Virus record (IMG/VR): IMGVR_UViG_3300028829_003769
Location: 1 to 27,191 of that record
Direction: 5' to 3' (one strand)
Length of the DNA stretch: 27,191 nucleotides
DNA from: a virus
Shown in pieces: positions 1 through 8,728 of the stretch. Position numbers and translations under genes: made by a program. Below the pieces are notes generated by a model, which did no database searches, was not told the origin of the DNA, and saw nothing but the letters and a program-made list of their open reading frames with translations. How positions within the stretch are numbered: the stretch's first letter is position 1; every line of letters begins with the position of its first letter.

Positions 1-1607
1 TTGCTAGAAGATTATATAAACCTGAACTTGCAGATAAGTTTTTTGACTATATATGGAAAGGATGGTTATGTTTAGCTTCACCTGTATTATCTAACACAGG
101 AACAGATAGAGGTTTACCTATAAGTTGTTTTGGTATTGATGTTGCTGATAGCATTATGGATATAGGTAACAAGAATCTTGAAATGATGTTACTTGCAAAA
201 CACGGTGGTGGTGTTGGTATTGGTGTTAATATGATTAGGCCAGCTGGTGCTACTATAGCAGGTAACGGAACTTCAGATGGTGTTGTGCCGTTCTGTAAAA
301 TATATGATTCAACTATACTTGCTACAAATCAAGGCTCAGTAAGAAGAGGCGCTGCATCAGTTAACATAAACATCGATCACCCTGATTTTTTAGATTGGTT
401 AGAAATAAGAGAACCTAAAGGTGATGTTAACAGACAATCCTTAAATTTACACCAATGCGCTATTGTTGGTGATAAGTTTATGAGAAGACTTGAAGAAGGA
501 CAACCAGAAGCTAGAAAGAAATGGGCTAAGCTATTACAGAAAAGAAAAGCAACAGGTGAACCTTATATAATGTTTAAGGGTAACACAAACAAAGCTAATC
601 CAAAAGCATATAAGTATAATAGTTTAAAAGTCCATATGACTAATATATGTTCTGAGATTACACTACATACAGATGAGTCACATTCTTTTGTATGTTGTTT
701 ATCTTCTGTTAACTTAGCTAAATATGATGAATGGAAAAATAGTGATCTTATATATGACGCTACGTGGTTTTTAGATGGAGTGTTATCTGAATTTATACAA
801 CGTGCTAAAAATATGAAAGGTTTTGATAATGCTGTTAGATCTGCTGAAAAAGGTAGAGCGTTAGGATTAGGAGTATTAGGTTGGCATACTTTATTACAGC
901 AAGAAGGAATTGCTTTTGAAGGATTGCTTGCGCAATTTAAAACAAGAGAAATATTTTCACAATTAAAATTAGAAACAGAAAGAGCTAGTAGAGATCTAGC
1001 TGAAGTTTATGGTGAACCATTATGGTGTGTAGGTACAGGAATGAGAAACACACATTTAAGGGCGGTTGCACCAACAGTGTCAAATAGTAAATTATCAGGT
1101 AACGTATCACCTGGTGTTGAACCTTGGGCTGCTAATGTATTTACAGAGCAATCTGCTAAAGGTACATTTATAAGAAAAAACAATGAATTAAAAAAATTAT
1201 TTAGAAAGCTAGGTATAGATAATCAAAAAACTTGGGATAAAGTTTTAAAAGATAAAGGTTCTGTACAAGGCATAAAAGAATTAGATGGTTACTATTACGA
1301 TAATAGTGGTAAGCTTACTAAGGAAAAAGGTGGCGAACCAGTTAAAAATGTTTTCAAAACGTTTAAGGAAATAAATCAACTAGAACTAGTTAATCAGGCG
1401 GGAATAAGACAGACATATATAGATCAGTCTGTTAGTTTAAATCTTGCTTTTCCTTCACAAGCTGAACCTAGATGGATTAATAGAGTCCATATGGATGCTT
1501 GGAAAAAAGGAATTAAAACTTTATATTATATGAGAACTGAAAGTGTTCTCAGAGGCGATATTGCAGCTGAGGCAATGAATCCAGATTGCTTGAGTTGTGA
1601 TGGTTAG
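1..1607 (+). CDS. nrdA: Class I ribonucleotide reductase, large (alpha) subunit, 5'-truncated by window edge
   Basis: This enzyme reduces ribonucleotides to deoxyribonucleotides and supplies DNA precursors in the infected cell. The open frame already runs at base 3, so the ATG at 156 is internal and the real start lies left of the window. Visible family landmarks are ASPVLSNTGT followed by PISCF (the redox cysteine equivalent to E. coli C225), TNICSEI (the N437/C439/E441 active-site triad, with C439 the thiyl radical site), VCCLSSVNLA (partner cysteine C462), the SGNVSPGVEP loop, the LYY dyad (Y730/Y731, the radical transfer route) and a C-terminal CLSC pair that re-reduces the active site. 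The Tyr dyad argues for class I over class II. No small subunit gene is visible; it may lie to the left. This is the only + strand gene and probably belongs to the nucleotide metabolism or early module. All visible key residues are present, so it looks functional. Confidence 0.95.
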   Translation, partial: ARRLYKPELADKFFDYIWKGWLCLASPVLSNTGTDRGLPISCFGIDVADSIMDIGNKNLEMMLLAKHGGGVGIGVNMIRPAGATIAGNGTSDGVVPFCKIYDSTILATNQGSVRRGAASVNINIDHPDFLDWLEIREPKGDVNRQSLNLHQCAIVGDKFMRRLEEGQPEARKKWAKLLQKRKATGEPYIMFKGNTNKANPKAYKYNSLKVHMTNICSEITLHTDESHSFVCCLSSVNLAKYDEWKNSDLIYDATWFLDGVLSEFIQRAKNMKGFDNAVRSAEKGRALGLGVLGWHTLLQQEGIAFEGLLAQFKTREIFSQLKLETERASRDLAEVYGEPLWCVGTGMRNTHLRAVAPTVSNSKLSGNVSPGVEPWAANVFTEQSAKGTFIRKNNELKKLFRKLGIDNQKTWDKVLKDKGSVQGIKELDGYYYDNSGKLTKEKGGEPVKNVFKTFKEINQLELVNQAGIRQTYIDQSVSLNLAFPSQAEPRWINRVHMDAWKKGIKTLYYMRTESVLRGDIAAEAMNPDCLSCDG

Positions 1608-1621
1608 TTTTGTTTTGTTCA

Positions 1622-1660
1622 ATATGGAGGGAATCTAATTGTTGGTTCCCTTCGTATTTT
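1622..1660 (+). terminator. Hairpin terminator after the ribonucleotide reductase gene
   Basis: A 14-bp stem (1622-1635 with 1644-1657, including three G-U pairs) encloses an 8-nt loop and is followed by TTTAT. It starts 15 bases after the stop codon. The three wobble pairs become A-C mismatches in the opposite transcript, and no T-tract follows on the - strand, so it should act mainly on the + strand transcript. It sits between the two convergent transcription units. The short U tract makes it a moderate rather than strong terminator. Confidence 0.6.
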
Positions 1661-1698
1661 ATAGTATTCCAGGAACAAGTAAAGCTAATAAAAGTTTT

Positions 1699-2160
1699 TT
1701 ATATAATGCTGTACACAGTTTTTCCATTTTTTCTTTCTGCTTTCAAACACCTGTTTCTATTTTCATCTTCATTTACATAACTTATATGAACCCAGTCCGG
1801 GTTGTCATCAGTTCCGAACTCCCATATCATTTGATCAAAGTTTAAATTAGCTTTTATATATTTGTACATTTCAGCATTTGTTTTATGCCCATATGTATCA
1901 TCTATATCAATTGCTCTACCTTGACAGTGTTGTGATTTACCACTCCCACCAATAGCTGTATTTAATTCAGGTGATCTAAAGAATGAGTTTATTTTTATTG
2001 GACCACCAACCCATTCACGTAATGGCTCAAATATATTATGAGCAATAGCTTCCATGTTTGTAAGGTGGTAATCAGTAGGTATATTTTCTATTCCTTTTCT
2101 TATAGCTGTAACTGATCGAGTACCTTCTTTATAAGATATGTGTTTACTTATTTTTTGCAT
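1699..2160 (-). CDS. Peptidase M15 family endolysin (D-Ala-D-Ala carboxypeptidase-like)
   Basis: This is a probable phage endolysin that cuts the peptide part of peptidoglycan late in infection. The 153-residue protein has the M15A zinc signature SxHxxGxAxD at residues 76-85, giving ligands H78 and D85. A catalytic-type Glu follows in IWEFG (E114), and the third zinc ligand is H125 in WVHIS. The FRSPELN segment just before the first ligand is also typical of this family. There is no signal peptide, so export would need a holin, and a two-helix membrane protein gene overlaps its start by 17 bases. It is the last gene of the - strand late block. Length is normal for single-domain M15 phage enzymes. 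Family assignment is firm; the lysis role is inferred from context. Confidence 0.9.
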   Translation of the reverse strand: MQKISKHISYKEGTRSVTAIRKGIENIPTDYHLTNMEAIAHNIFEPLREWVGGPIKINSFFRSPELNTAIGGSGKSQHCQGRAIDIDDTYGHKTNAEMYKYIKANLNFDQMIWEFGTDDNPDWVHISYVNEDENRNRCLKAERKNGKTVYSII

Positions 2161-2308
2161 TTTTATAAATTTCTTTCCATTTAGTTATGGTGTAACCTAT
2201 AGACACTACTAATAAACATATTTTTAGTATTATTTCAATTCCTGAAAATGAAACAATTAAAGCAAGGCTATTTATAGCCAATAGTTTTATATCTGAAAAA
2301 TCTAACAT
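2144..2308 (-). CDS. Small two-helix membrane protein, holin candidate
   Basis: This 54-codon gene has its ATG at 2308 and stop at 2144-2146. The protein is mostly hydrophobic, with two likely membrane segments at about residues 8-22 and 24-42 separated by a single Glu (GIEII), and ends in a Lys-rich tail (KWKEIYKNAKNK). That pattern, the size and the position just upstream of the M15 endolysin fit a small holin or a related lysis protein that lets the endolysin reach the cell wall. Its start overlaps the stop of the 91-residue gene by one base (TAATG), and its 3' end overlaps the endolysin start by 17 bases, so translational coupling is likely. There is no recognisable family signature, so holin is an inference; a spanin or another membrane protein remains possible. 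Confidence 0.65.
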   Translation of the reverse strand: MLDFSDIKLLAINSLALIVSFSGIEIILKICLLVVSIGYTITKWKEIYKNAKNK

Positions 2309-2583
2309 TATTTTTTTCTTTTTAATGATTTAACTCTTCTAGGCTTTCCTGCTGGTTGACCTAATCTTTTTTTCTCGTTAATTTTTTTTCTTTTTTCTGC
2401 TGGGCTCATTTCAGAAGCGGTCTTTGGTGTTTTACTAGATACTCTTTTACTCGGCCTACAATAAGGTGTGCCTCTTTTTTCACCTTTGCGCCTACCACAA
2501 GCTTTACCTGTGCGGACATCAACCCACTTTTCTTTAAACCAGCGTTTAAGTGATGCGCCTTCTTTTGTTTTACGAACAGCCAT
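2308..2583 (-). CDS. Small basic protein, DUF5872-like, function unknown
   Basis: This 91-residue, very Lys/Arg-rich protein has the core WFKEKWVDVRTGKACGR at about residues 15-31, followed by TPYCRPSKRVSSKTPKT. From memory this resembles the DUF5872 family, small proteins found in marine phages and some large algal viruses. The C-terminal half (SPAEKRKKINEKKR and a final KRKK) is strongly basic and probably helical or disordered, so binding to nucleic acid is plausible but not shown. Two cysteines (in KACGR and YCRP) could help bind a metal, but there are too few for a clear zinc site. It is joined by one-base TAATG overlaps to the genes on both sides, which places it in the late lysis or virion cluster. 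I do not know its function. Confidence 0.7.
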   Translation of the reverse strand: MAVRKTKEGASLKRWFKEKWVDVRTGKACGRRKGEKRGTPYCRPSKRVSSKTPKTASEMSPAEKRKKINEKKRLGQPAGKPRRVKSLKRKK

Positions 2584-2699
2584 TATTTTTTCTTTTTGCC
2601 TTTGTTTTTTCTACATTTAGCAATAGCTCCTGAAGCATAAGCTGAAGGGAATACCTTATATTGTTTTTTTACTTTATGATAACAAGCGTCTTTTGGCAT
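2583..2699 (-). CDS. 38-residue basic protein with YKVxPSAYASG motif, unknown function
   Basis: This tiny gene has its ATG at 2699-2697 and stop at 2585-2583. The product reads MPKDACYHKVKKQYKVFPSA and continues with YASGAIAKCRK and a Lys-rich end. From memory, the pattern ACYxKVKxxYKVxPSAYASG followed by AxxKCR recurs in many small proteins of marine phages, which is the main reason to call it a real gene. It has two cysteines and is strongly basic. The ATG follows the stop of the 2006-residue gene by two bases (TAATTATG), and its own stop overlaps the next ATG by one base (TAATG), so it is probably co-translated with its neighbours. No function is known to me. Confidence 0.7.
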   Translation of the reverse strand: MPKDACYHKVKKQYKVFPSAYASGAIAKCRKNKGKKKK

Positions 2700-2701
2700 A
2701 A

Positions 2702-5700
2702 TTAATCTATTTTTTTAACTTTCCCTAATGATTTTACTTTACCTAAACTATTTGATTTTAGTTTTGGCTCCTTTTGCGTTGGTCCTAATTTAACGTCCCA
2801 TTCACTGTAACCAAGTGCTAACGCTACTGATTGCCATAATTCAGTTTCGTTGTCAGCTGCTAACACTAAGTTATTCCATTTCTTTATAGCTCTATCAGCT
2901 GGCAAGTTAAATAAAGCAGATAATAAATCCGCTCCAGATAATACCGCTGGATTTCTAGTGCTAACACCGAGCTCTTTCATTTTTTCTCTTTCTTGTTTGT
3001 ATGTAAATCTTCTTCCAGCTCTTAACATTTTTTGCAGCTTAGAGTTTATAGGTGGTGAAATAGCTGTTGTTGCAATTGCAGCTTTTTGAAAATCTTTTCT
3101 ACCTTTTTCCTGTTCAATAACTTCCATTATAACATTTTTAGTAGTCGCTGCTATAGCACCATAAACTCCAGTACCTATTAATATAGAGTCTGCCATTCTA
3201 TTACCTATATTAAAGAATCTTTCTTTTTTCTCGTCGTCTTCTTCATCATCAAAAGCTAAAGCGAATAAAGCTGTTTGTAATGAGTGGAAAATAATATTTT
3301 GTACTGCACCATAATATACTATCTTAGATATATTAGTTTTCCAGTCGCCACGGTTGTTTATAAGATCCATAACAGACTTTTTAATCAATCTGGTATATTG
3401 CATAGGTGTATTTTGAAAAGCTAATATAATACGTCCTAATGGACCAGCTTGTTGCATAGATATTCTATCTGGTCTTGAAGATTGCTGAGCGGCTTCTGTT
3501 AATTCAGTAAAATCTCTAAAAGCATTTGCTTCAGCATCTTTTTTAGATTGTCCTTCAGATGTATATTTATTTATTCTATTTCTGTACATTGAAGCACCAC
3601 CTACTGAAATTGCAAAACTATCTGCTATTTGTGTTGGTAAAAATCCTTTTTTAAGTATTGCTGCAAGTGCTGCTTTAATCTTATTGTTACTTCCTGCTGT
3701 TGCTTTAGCTATTTCATCAGCATTTACATCAGTCTTTAAACCAGATCTTCTAGATTTTAAAAAGTCTGAATTATATAAAAATGTAAAATCATTCCAAAAT
3801 TGTTTTTGATTCGCAATTGCAGCCCCAGCTTTTATAGGATTATTATCTGACCAGTTTATGTAGTTAAAATTAGATATTGTTTGGAGTAAAGCAGATCTTG
3901 TATTAAAGAACATTATAGTACCAACAGAATTATTTACCCAATCCATAAAATTATTCGTAAGACTGTCAGGCCCTACTATTCTATTTCTACCGCTTTTAAT
4001 TCTTGTTAATATATTTTCTAACGCAACAATATAGTCATTACCCATTGCGGCTCTTAATCTATTAACGTTATCTCCTTTTAGTTTGTTGCCAGATGTAAAC
4101 TCACCTATTGTTTGTTCTATATTATCAAAGAATGGTGTTAAAAATTCTTTTCTTGTTTTATCGTTAACGTGATCTAATAAATCTGTTAGCATACTTCCAG
4201 CTAACCAATCATTATCTGTTGGTTCAGGATAAATGTTTTCAGGAAATATTGCATCAAGCTTTTCCATTAATTTCATTGAATCAAAATCCTGTCTTACAGA
4301 GTTACTTATTCTTTGAGCCTCTTCAGGTGTTAATCCTGGTATTTCGTACCCTTTTAAATACCATATACGAGTTCTTATAGCTTGTTCTTTAGTAAAACCT
4401 GTAACAGTTGACTCAGCACCTAAGTCTATACCTATTTTTTTAATTTCCTTTTTAAGTACTTTTAAATTTTCTAAAGCTGTTTGCTTAGCGCCATCAAAAG
4501 CAATAATTCCCTCCGATAATGGTCTGTAAAAATTATCTTTAAACCATTTAGCGTTTGTATCACCTTGTTTACCTTTACCATATAAAGCATACATTAATCC
4601 CTCAAAATCTTCAGCACTATACGGCACAAATGGCTTGAATGTATCTTTTCTTTTACCTAATTGCCTAGAAGTAACATCACCTATTATATCTTCTACTTTT
4701 ATACCTTTAGAATATTCTAATATATCTTGAAACTCTTTTGCTATGCCTTTAGAAGCTAATAATTCATTTGCAATTGTAAATTCATTTGCTTTTGTATTAC
4801 TTTTTTCGATGCTTTTAATTCTTAATCCACCCGATATTGTCATACCTCTTCTACCGTTCTTTGAACCTCCAGGTTTTAATCTCATTTCAATTTGCATAGT
4901 TCCTTTTAACGGAGTAACATTTGTTCCCGTATCACCAATAGAATATAAAGCATTTTCTGCAGCATGATATAAAAAGTCTGTATCTGCATAATGAGATAAT
5001 ATAGGCCCTAAATTATCTAAAGGAATATTTACATTAGGAATTAAACCTTTTCCTTTTTCGTCATGTGCTTTAACATCAACACTTATTGCTCCTTTTGGGC
5101 TTAAAGTTGCTCCTGTTTTTTCTATATAAGTATTAAGAGCTTGAATAAAACCTTTTGCATTTAAAATATCAATAACTTTTTTAGCAACTGTATTTGTAAT
5201 ATTACCTTTGTTTAAAGTTAATTTTCCATCAATTAATTTTAAAGAAAAGCTGCCGTGAAAATCACCTTGCTTACTTTTAGCTTCAAAGGTTACTTCTTGA
5301 TTAGTATCAGGATTAGCTATGGTTATATCAGAACCCTCAGAATTACTTGGTCCTTTTAAATCACCTACCGGTTTAAATCCTGGATTATTTATTAATAATG
5401 TTTTCCTCGCGTTATATTCTCTAACATATGTTAATAAATGCTTTTTTGTGATAGGTTTACCAGCTTTAGTAGTTGGATAATCAGCAACTAATTTATTATA
5501 TATAGGATTTAGTATATCATTATCTTTTGTAATAACGGTTGGCTTAGGATCATAAGAAGCTATACGTTCATTAATTACTTTTTGTGTTTCAATTTCTACA
5601 CCATTATTATCAATTAAATATGTTTGACTTGCTAATAACTCAGACTTACCATCTTCAATTGTAAATATAACATTAGCATCTGCTCCGTCTGCTTTTAATT

Positions 5701-8700
5701 GCTCTCTTACTACACTATTAGTTATTGCTTTACCAATTTCTGATTCTAGCGCTGATATTGCTGTTTTTTGATTTCTTGTTTTTTCTTGCCCTGGTAATAA
5801 ACCAAATAATTCAAAAAATGTTTCTTCATTAAAAGGTTTTTTATCTCTAACAGTTAATCCTGCAGCAGTACCTTGTGCCATTGTAGCTCTTCCTTTTTCT
5901 TCATAAAAAGCTTTTTGTAATATGTTTTTTAAACCAGTAGCTGTTTTTAAACCTACCGCTCTTTTTCTTTGGTTTAAAGGCAGCATGTTATATAAAGCTT
6001 TTGCATTCTTTCTTATAAAAACTCTTTTATCTGGGAATGTTGCACCAAATATTTGTTTTGTAATATCAGGAGCTACATCTGTAAGTGTTTTATAATTTAA
6101 ATCGTATATGTCTGCACCTTCAAGAAATTGCTTAACCTCTTCTTTATACATATTTCTTACTTCAGGCTCAGCTACTAATCTTTCTAAAGGTCTAATTAAT
6201 TTTTTAGGGCCTTCTGTAACAGTTTGTGCAGGCGCAGCTTGATCAGCTATTTGAAGTCCTGGCCCTTCGCCTTCTTCTCTATCTTCAATTCTAGTCTCTT
6301 GTTTTCTCTGTTCACCTTCTTCAAATAAAGCTTTCTTAGCATCTAACTTAGCAAATCTTGCGTCTGACATTATTCTTTCGACAAATCCCTCTCTACCAAC
6401 TACACTACCATCAGATCTTACTTCTTCAGGATTAAATTTAAGAGCTCTGTTAACAACATTTTCAATAACTTTATCAGATTCAATTGCAGAAACTGATTTA
6501 CTTTTTATATAAGCCGCTATAGCGCCTGTATATATAGAGTTAAATAATTTAGCCCCTCCTTGTGATCGTACAAAAGCATCATATTGAGCTTTAGTTTTAA
6601 TGTTTTCAGGAAGTAAATTATTTATATTATTAAACAACGACGCAACTAACTCTGTATCTTGTGGCCCTGTAGTAGGCTTAATATTAGATAAAGCTTTTTC
6701 AAGCTGTGCAGTTATACCACCTTCTGAAACACCTTTTTGGTATTCTTTCATAAAGTTATATACTTGCTTACCGTTTTCAAATCCTATTTTTGCAAAACCA
6801 AGTGGTCTTAATACTTTTTCAACAATAAAGTTACCTATTTTAGTGAATAAATTGTCATCAAATTTGATTAATCCTTTTTGAACAGAATCACTATATACCG
6901 ATAAAAATTCTTTGTCAAATTGATCTTTAGTATATCCTCTATCTGTTAATTCTTTTACAACAACATCTGTTTGTTCTTGGCCTATAGTGCTTTTAAAATC
7001 TTTTATAACATTAGATAAATTATTACCAACGTATTTTTGCAATATACCATGTACAACCTCATGAGCCCCTACATTAATGTTTCCTGTTTTTGCAGCTATT
7101 TCTTCATTAATAAATATACTGTTACCTAAAACAAACCCACCTAAATCATTAATTTGTTTTTTCTGATTTGCTGTATAATTAATATTGTTATCATCTAAGT
7201 ATTTAAATACCTCATCTGTATTTTTTAATGTAACTTGATTAAACCCTAATTTTTCCGATGTTTCTTCTGCGAATGTTATTGTTTCAGCTACATTAGCTTT
7301 CATTAAGTTTTCTGTAAATACTTTTATAGGTGCATCGTCTTTAAGCTTACTAAAATCAATTTCATCATACTTATCTAGTATATTATCAATTTCACTTTCT
7401 ATTTCGCTTTTTCTTTTTTTACCCGCCCTAGTTTTAGGAGTACCTATACTTTCAAGCTCTGTTTCTAAATCTAATACTTTCTCTAAATCAGTTGTATTAG
7501 TAACCCTTGTTTCAACTTCTGCTTTCTTACCAAGTCTTATTGTCTTATCTTGTATTATTTTACTTATTTCAGGATTATTAGACACTTGAATTCTACTAGC
7601 TAAAAAGTCAGAATCTTCTGCATCAATCTGATCTAATACATCTTGTAACTGCGCTTTTTTACCGTTTATTTTATATTCTGGAGCATTAATCATTGCTGCT
7701 GCAATATTCACAGGCGCTGTTGCTGTTCCAGCTATACCTTCAAATCCAATTTCGGCTACATCCATTTCTTGTCCAGCCGCAATTCTACCCGCAACTTCTC
7801 CTGTACTACCACCTACAGCTTCAGTTGCTATCGCTGCAGTAGCTCCTCTAACACCTCTTCCCGCTGTAGTAAACGCTTTTCCAGCTAATCCACCTGATAA
7901 AGCTCTTCTTTTTAAGTTTTTATATCTATTTTCGTCGGCTAGTAATTCTTTAACATTAGCAAGACTAAAATCTTTGCCTTCCTTCTGTAATTCATTTTGT
8001 AATAATTCACCAAACGTTAAACCAGTTTCCATCGCACCACCTAAACCACCGAATAAACCAGCAAATCCACCAGGTATAGCTCCAACACCACCAAACCCTG
8101 CACCAACTGCTGCACCACCACCTGCACCTGCAATTGCTGCTTTAGCAACTTCGTCAGAATCTAATGCTGAACCAGCTAGCGTAGCCATAGAACTTACAAA
8201 AACCTGTGGTATAACACTAGGATTATTTAAAACACCTTTTATAAAACCCCAAACACCTTTACCTTCTTCTTCATATATCCTTGAAAAGTCACGCATTTCA
8301 TCTGACATTTTTGATCCTTGCGCTTTTTTATTAGCTCTAATAAAGTTTAAAATTGTTTTATCATCTGCATCAACACCTTTATTAAATACGTCTATATTTT
8401 CACCTACAGCTTGTGACTGTTCAAATCCCTGAACACCTGCTCTATATATATCACCAAAAAAATCAGTAACAAGATTTTTACCTAAAGCTCTTTCAATAAA
8501 AGTATCATCTTCTTGTGATGCCAACGAAGTATTTCCCAAGTTGGATCCCATATTGAGTGCTGTTCCCGGCTCCACAAACGCACTCGGATTCGTGGGTGAT
8601 GTCTTTGCTTGTATACTAGGGTTTTTTTGTAGCAATTCATCAAAGGTTATACCTTTTTTGTTTGCTGCTGTTAGCAAAGTGTCTTTAGTGTAAGTAACAC

Positions 8701-8722
8701 CATTAAGTATATATTCTTCCAT
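2702..8722 (-). CDS. Giant internal virion / ejection protein with HEVVH zinc-peptidase motif (T7 gp16-like by position)
   Basis: At 2006 residues this is the largest single protein here and the third of three consecutive ejection-type genes, the place of T7 gp16. Such proteins travel inside the capsid and are injected with the DNA to build a channel or act in the cell. Residues 1-45 form a small N-terminal domain, followed by a Pro/Ser/Asn-rich linker. A Gly/Ala-rich hydrophobic stretch at about 190-235 could insert in membranes. HEVVH at residues 554-558 in GAHEVVHGIL is a zincin-type HExxH site; downstream EFLSVYSD could supply the third ligand. A D1132...E1147-A-K1149 arrangement resembles a PD-(D/E)xK nuclease core but is weak. 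Near the C-terminus are hydrophobic helices and an acidic patch (DDEEDDE, about 1825). The reading frame is unbroken. The role is inferred from order, size and motifs; neither enzymatic activity is certain. Confidence 0.7.
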   Translation of the reverse strand: MEEYILNGVTYTKDTLLTAANKKGITFDELLQKNPSIQAKTSPTNPSAFVEPGTALNMGSNLGNTSLASQEDDTFIERALGKNLVTDFFGDIYRAGVQGFEQSQAVGENIDVFNKGVDADDKTILNFIRANKKAQGSKMSDEMRDFSRIYEEEGKGVWGFIKGVLNNPSVIPQVFVSSMATLAGSALDSDEVAKAAIAGAGGGAAVGAGFGGVGAIPGGFAGLFGGLGGAMETGLTFGELLQNELQKEGKDFSLANVKELLADENRYKNLKRRALSGGLAGKAFTTAGRGVRGATAAIATEAVGGSTGEVAGRIAAGQEMDVAEIGFEGIAGTATAPVNIAAAMINAPEYKINGKKAQLQDVLDQIDAEDSDFLASRIQVSNNPEISKIIQDKTIRLGKKAEVETRVTNTTDLEKVLDLETELESIGTPKTRAGKKRKSEIESEIDNILDKYDEIDFSKLKDDAPIKVFTENLMKANVAETITFAEETSEKLGFNQVTLKNTDEVFKYLDDNNINYTANQKKQINDLGGFVLGNSIFINEEIAAKTGNINVGAHEVVHGILQKYVGNNLSNVIKDFKSTIGQEQTDVVVKELTDRGYTKDQFDKEFLSVYSDSVQKGLIKFDDNLFTKIGNFIVEKVLRPLGFAKIGFENGKQVYNFMKEYQKGVSEGGITAQLEKALSNIKPTTGPQDTELVASLFNNINNLLPENIKTKAQYDAFVRSQGGAKLFNSIYTGAIAAYIKSKSVSAIESDKVIENVVNRALKFNPEEVRSDGSVVGREGFVERIMSDARFAKLDAKKALFEEGEQRKQETRIEDREEGEGPGLQIADQAAPAQTVTEGPKKLIRPLERLVAEPEVRNMYKEEVKQFLEGADIYDLNYKTLTDVAPDITKQIFGATFPDKRVFIRKNAKALYNMLPLNQRKRAVGLKTATGLKNILQKAFYEEKGRATMAQGTAAGLTVRDKKPFNEETFFELFGLLPGQEKTRNQKTAISALESEIGKAITNSVVREQLKADGADANVIFTIEDGKSELLASQTYLIDNNGVEIETQKVINERIASYDPKPTVITKDNDILNPIYNKLVADYPTTKAGKPITKKHLLTYVREYNARKTLLINNPGFKPVGDLKGPSNSEGSDITIANPDTNQEVTFEAKSKQGDFHGSFSLKLIDGKLTLNKGNITNTVAKKVIDILNAKGFIQALNTYIEKTGATLSPKGAISVDVKAHDEKGKGLIPNVNIPLDNLGPILSHYADTDFLYHAAENALYSIGDTGTNVTPLKGTMQIEMRLKPGGSKNGRRGMTISGGLRIKSIEKSNTKANEFTIANELLASKGIAKEFQDILEYSKGIKVEDIIGDVTSRQLGKRKDTFKPFVPYSAEDFEGLMYALYGKGKQGDTNAKWFKDNFYRPLSEGIIAFDGAKQTALENLKVLKKEIKKIGIDLGAESTVTGFTKEQAIRTRIWYLKGYEIPGLTPEEAQRISNSVRQDFDSMKLMEKLDAIFPENIYPEPTDNDWLAGSMLTDLLDHVNDKTRKEFLTPFFDNIEQTIGEFTSGNKLKGDNVNRLRAAMGNDYIVALENILTRIKSGRNRIVGPDSLTNNFMDWVNNSVGTIMFFNTRSALLQTISNFNYINWSDNNPIKAGAAIANQKQFWNDFTFLYNSDFLKSRRSGLKTDVNADEIAKATAGSNNKIKAALAAILKKGFLPTQIADSFAISVGGASMYRNRINKYTSEGQSKKDAEANAFRDFTELTEAAQQSSRPDRISMQQAGPLGRIILAFQNTPMQYTRLIKKSVMDLINNRGDWKTNISKIVYYGAVQNIIFHSLQTALFALAFDDEEDDEKKERFFNIGNRMADSILIGTGVYGAIAATTKNVIMEVIEQEKGRKDFQKAAIATTAISPPINSKLQKMLRAGRRFTYKQEREKMKELGVSTRNPAVLSGADLLSALFNLPADRAIKKWNNLVLAADNETELWQSVALALGYSEWDVKLGPTQKEPKLKSNSLGKVKSLGKVKKID

Positions 8723-8728
8723 ATTATA

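Noticed and set aside
1180-1400. Insertion near the C-terminal third of the reductase as a possible intein or intron
   Set aside because: The segment is short, stays in frame, and has no intein splice-junction residues; it resembles a normal lineage-specific loop.
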